This document shows positions 61,214-64,000 of a stretch of DNA of 64,000 bases, piece after piece. Source of the DNA: Haloglomus halophilum (GTDB taxonomy: Archaea; Halobacteriota; Halobacteria; Halobacteriales; Haloarculaceae); assembly GCF_024298885.1 (NCBI RefSeq), contig NZ_CP101166.1, positions 3,037,149-3,101,148 of the forward strand. Reading direction: 5' to 3'. Position 1 is the first letter of the stretch. Each line of letters starts with the position of its first letter. The notes below the pieces were generated by a model. The model made no database searches, was not told the origin of the DNA, and worked only from the letters and a program-made list of their open reading frames with translations. The position numbers were made by a program, and so were the translations under genes.

Positions 61214-64000
61214 TCAGTCGTCCCCGGTCGCCTCGTCGGTCCCGTCCCCGGGCCGGTCCGGGGCGAGGTCGTCGACGCCTGCCGGGCCCTCGACCGGCTC
61301 GATGCGGACGCTGGCGACCTTGTACTCGGGGATGCCGCTGGTCGGGTCGTACGTCTCGTCGGTGAGGACGTTCGCCGCGCCCTCGGCGAAATGCATCGGG
61401 ACGAAGACGACGCCCTCGCCGACGCGGTCGGTGACCTGCGCGCGGACCGTGATGTCACCGCGCCGCGAGGCCACGCGGACCGCGTCCCCGTCGGCGATGC
61501 CCAGCGTCTCGGCCGTCGCGGGGTTCACCTCGACGAACGACTCGCCGACGTGGCGCATGATGCCCTCGACGCGCCGGGTGAGCGTGCCGGTGTGGAAGTG
61601 GTACATCACGCGACCGGTCGTGAGCGTGAGCGGGTACTCCTCGTCCGGGAGTTCGCCGGGGCGGCCCATGTCGGCGGGGACGAACCGCGCCTCCCCATCC
61701 GGGAAGTTGAAGCCGTCCTCGTAGAGGAAGCGCGTGCCGGGGTCGGTGGTGTCGGTGCAGGGCCACTGCAATCCGCCCTCGGCCTCGATGCGGTCGTGCG
61801 AGATACCGCCGTAGATGGGGGCGACCTCGGATATCTCGTCCATGATCTCCGCGGTATCCTCGTGATTCCAGTCGTGACCGAACTCTCTCGCGAGTTGCTG
61901 GAGTATCTCCCAGTCCGGCTTCGCGTCGCCGGGCGGGGAGACGGCCTCGCCGACCAGCTGGACGCGCCGCTCCGTGTTGGTGAAGGTGCCGTCCTTCTCG
62001 GCGAACGATGCGGCCGGGAGCACCACGTCCGCGTGTTCGGCCGTCTCGGTGAGGAACACGTCCTGCACGACGAGGAAGTCGAGTTCGGCCAGCCCCTCCT
62101 CGGCGTGCTGGATGTCCGGCTCCGAGAGCGCGGGATTCTCGCCCATCACGTACAGCCCCCGAACGTCGCCCTCGTGGATAGCCTGGAAGGTCTCCGTCAC
62201 CTTCAGGCCGACCTCCTCCGGCGGGCGGGTGCCCCACACACCCTCGAACTCGTCGGCCACCTCCGGGTCCGTCGGGTCCCGGTAGCCGGGCAGCTTGTTC
62301 GGGAGCGTCCCCATGTCACCGCCCCCGCCCTGGACGTTGTTGTGGCCGCGGAACGGGCTGAGGCCGGCGTTGCGCTTGCCGATGTGCCCCGTGACGAGGG
62401 CGAGGTTCGCGACCGCGAGGACGTTCCGGGTGCCGTGGCCGTGCTGGGTCAGGCCCATCGCCCAGCCGAAGACGCAGGTGTCGGCCGCGGCGATTGCGGT
62501 CGCCGTCTCGGCCAGGTCTTCGGGAGAGACACCCGCGAGGCGCTCGACCTCCGCGGGCGTGAAGGGGTCGACCTTCTCGCGCAGCGCCTCGAAGTTCTGG
62601 ACGTGCTCCTCGACGAACGCGTCGTCGTACAGGTCGTGCTCGATGACGTACCGCGTGAGCCCGTTGAGCCACGCGATGTCGTAGCCCGGCCGGGTGCGGG
62701 TGTACTGGTCGGCGTGCTCGGCGATGCCGGTCTCCCGCGGGTCGTAGACGTGGAGCGTCGCGCCGTCGCGGACGTTGCGCTTGATGTGCGTCGCGAGGAC
62801 GGGGTGGGACTCGGTGGTGTTCGAGCCGGTGATGAGGTAACAGTCCGTGTTCGCCACGTCGTCGATGGAGTTGGACATGGCGCCGTAGCCGACCGTCTGG
62901 AGCAGCGCCGCGACCGTCGAGGAGTGACAGAGCCGCGCGCAGTTGTCGACGTTCGGCGTCTCCAGCACCGCGCGGGCGAACTTCTGGAGCAGGTAGTCCT
63001 CCTCGTTGGTGCATTTCGAGGAGGCGAATGCCGAGAGCGCGTGTGGCCCGTGTTCGCGCTTGATGTCCCGGAGGCCGTCGGCGACGCGCTCGATGGCCTC
63101 GTCCCAGCCGACCTCGCGGAACCCGTCGGGTCCGGGTGTGTCGCCCCCGGCCGACGCATCGCGCACGAGCGGGCTGGTGAGGCGGTCGTCGCTCCCGACG
63201 AACTCGTAGCCGAACTTCCCCTTCACGCAGGTGGAGAAGTCGTTCGCCGGCGCGTGGTCGGGGTCGGTCGGCCGGACGGCCTTGATGTCGTCGTCCTTGC
63301 TGTGGACCTCGAACCGGCAGCCGACGGCGCAGTAGCCACAGGTGGTCTCGGTCGTCTCGATGTCGCGCGAGCGGACCCGCGCGACCCCACTCGCGATGTC
63401 GAACAGCCGGCCCTCAGAGAGCGTCCTCGCGGCCACGGCCTCGGCCGCGTGCTCTCCCTCCAGGAACGCGCGCTTGCCGGCGTCGCGGGCGGCCTGCCGG
63501 GCCTTCCGTTTGGCTTTCGCCATGAACCGCGCCACGCCCGACAGGTCGTCGTCGATGGCTCCGGCCCCCCCGGCCTCGTTGCCCAGTCCACCGCCCGCGT
63601 CGGGTCGGTCGGCGGTTGCGACGGGTTCGGCCTCGTGGACCGTCCCCACGCTGTTCTTCTGTGTGAACCCCGGGATGGGGAGCGTCGTCGAATCGGCGTA
63701 GTCGCTCTCGACGAGCGACCCGGTCGGGCAGACGGTGGCGCAGTGCCCGCAGGAGACGCAGGTGGAGTCGGCCATCGTGTCGGCCTCGCTCATGAAGCCG
63801 ATGCGGGGCTCGCCGTCCTCGTCCGTCTCGATTCGCAGGACGCCCTCCACCTGCACGTCGTTGCAGGCCTCGACACAGCGGTTACAGAGGATGCACTTGT
63901 TGCGGTCGATCTGGATGACGCCGGAGGTGTCGTCGACGGGCTCGTACGCGCTCCGGTCGTCCAGCACCCCGTAGCGCGGGTGCTCCACGTCGGCCTCGAT
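61214..64000 (-). CDS. fdhA: Formate dehydrogenase alpha subunit (molybdopterin oxidoreductase), 5' end outside window
   Basis: The frame is open to the window end (IEADV precedes the first codon I can place), so the true start is beyond 64000. Visible features in order: two [4Fe-4S] motifs (CILCNRCVEACN, CVSCGHCATVCP), a flexible linker, the MopB iron-sulfur motif CGYCAVGCRFEVHS, and CARLCHSS where the Cys takes the place of selenocysteine in FdhF and is followed by His. The end of the chain is the dinucleotide-binding domain. It oxidises formate to CO2 or acts on another C1 substrate. A beta/gamma electron-acceptor subunit is not visible. Confidence 0.92.
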   Translation of the reverse strand: MEADVEHPRYGVLDDRSAYEPVDDTSGVIQIDRNKCILCNRCVEACNDVQVEGVLRIETDEDGEPRIGFMSEADTMADSTCVSCGHCATVCPTGSLVESDYADSTTLPIPGFTQKNSVGTVHEAEPVATADRPDAGGGLGNEAGGAGAIDDDLSGVARFMAKAKRKARQAARDAGKRAFLEGEHAAEAVAARTLSEGRLFDIASGVARVRSRDIETTETTCGYCAVGCRFEVHSKDDDIKAVRPTDPDHAPANDFSTCVKGKFGYEFVGSDDRLTSPLVRDASAGGDTPGPDGFREVGWDEAIERVADGLRDIKREHGPHALSAFASSKCTNEEDYLLQKFARAVLETPNVDNCARLCHSSTVAALLQTVGYGAMSNSIDDVANTDCYLITGSNTTESHPVLATHIKRNVRDGATLHVYDPRETGIAEHADQYTRTRPGYDIAWLNGLTRYVIEHDLYDDAFVEEHVQNFEALREKVDPFTPAEVERLAGVSPEDLAETATAIAAADTCVFGWAMGLTQHGHGTRNVLAVANLALVTGHIGKRNAGLSPFRGHNNVQGGGGDMGTLPNKLPGYRDPTDPEVADEFEGVWGTRPPEEVGLKVTETFQAIHEGDVRGLYVMGENPALSEPDIQHAEEGLAELDFLVVQDVFLTETAEHADVVLPAASFAEKDGTFTNTERRVQLVGEAVSPPGDAKPDWEILQQLAREFGHDWNHEDTAEIMDEISEVAPIYGGISHDRIEAEGGLQWPCTDTTDPGTRFLYEDGFNFPDGEARFVPADMGRPGELPDEEYPLTLTTGRVMYHFHTGTLTRRVEGIMRHVGESFVEVNPATAETLGIADGDAVRVASRRGDITVRAQVTDRVGEGVVFVPMHFAEGAANVLTDETYDPTSGIPEYKVASVRIEPVEGPAGVDDLAPDRPGDGTDEATGDD

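Noticed and set aside
61214..64000. fdhA considered as NuoG or nitrate reductase
   Set aside because: It has FdhF-like CARLCHSS with His after Cys and two N-terminal ferredoxin motifs; nitrate reductase lacks this and NuoG has a different cluster pattern.
1..64000. Search for insertion sequences or prophage
   Set aside because: No transposase, integrase or phage structural gene is visible; the repeats found carry no coding content.

Overview
The window is a 64 kb piece of a haloarchaeal chromosome (class Halobacteria). The evidence is very high G+C, strongly acidic proteins, short TATA-like boxes about 27 bases upstream of start codons (leaderless transcription), an archaeal GluRS and NAC, ferredoxin-dependent 2-oxoacid oxidoreductase, Bat-type HTH regulators, Tat signals and PGF-CTERM surface proteins. 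I see no rRNA, tRNA, CRISPR array, transposase or phage gene. Most of the window is ordinary core chromosome. The less expected content lies in the gene-free islands and in a few secreted or metabolic genes.

Layout. 1-4842: end of a DUF1998-type helicase, an HTH/zinc regulator, a small unknown protein, gltX. 4843-5668: gene-free island with repeats. 5669-13478: AidB-like acyl-CoA dehydrogenase, Bat-type regulator, membrane and low-complexity proteins, an SDR, a flavin reductase. 13707-18726: korA-korB, then nac-trmI and two small genes. 18762-22882: MscS channel, UspA, 5'-nucleotidase, DUF5816 protein. 23389-33844: MFS transporter and a propionate block (acyl-CoA carboxylase, truncated acyl-CoA synthetase, methylmalonyl-CoA epimerase and mutase, ACS-like synthetase). 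33908-41099: FMN reductase, DUF433 protein, Yip1-like protein, aldo/keto reductase, and two homologous PGF-CTERM proteins either side of an AI-2E-type permease. 41383-44667: sucCD, HesB/IscA protein, repeat island, dodecin. 44791-51383: membrane and lipoproteins, archease, DUF502 protein, GNAT. 51879-54938: an ACAD10/11-like dehydrogenase divergent from an APH-type kinase and a ComB-like phosphatase. 54963-64000: small proteins including a frameshifted MTH865 gene, haloalkane dehalogenase, then a molybdenum theme (YqeC-like, MobA, formate dehydrogenase alpha).

How the genes fit together. Several genes converge on succinyl-CoA. KorAB makes it from 2-oxoglutarate, the carboxylase/epimerase/mutase set makes it from propionyl-CoA, and SucCD converts it to succinate with nucleotide triphosphate. 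The mutase lacks its B12 domain, so a separate small subunit must be encoded elsewhere. The dehydrogenase-kinase pair at 51879-54270 looks like a split version of the ACAD10/11 and LvaA/LvaC route that removes the 4-hydroxyl of 4-hydroxyacyl-CoAs through a phosphate intermediate. I consider it the best functional lead here.

The gene-free islands (4843-5668, 22883-23388, 26650-27145, 43927-44466) share AT-rich cores, a repeated motif, a 22-base perfect inverted repeat, and many short perfect hairpins whose loop is exactly three bases. No annotated feature type explains them.
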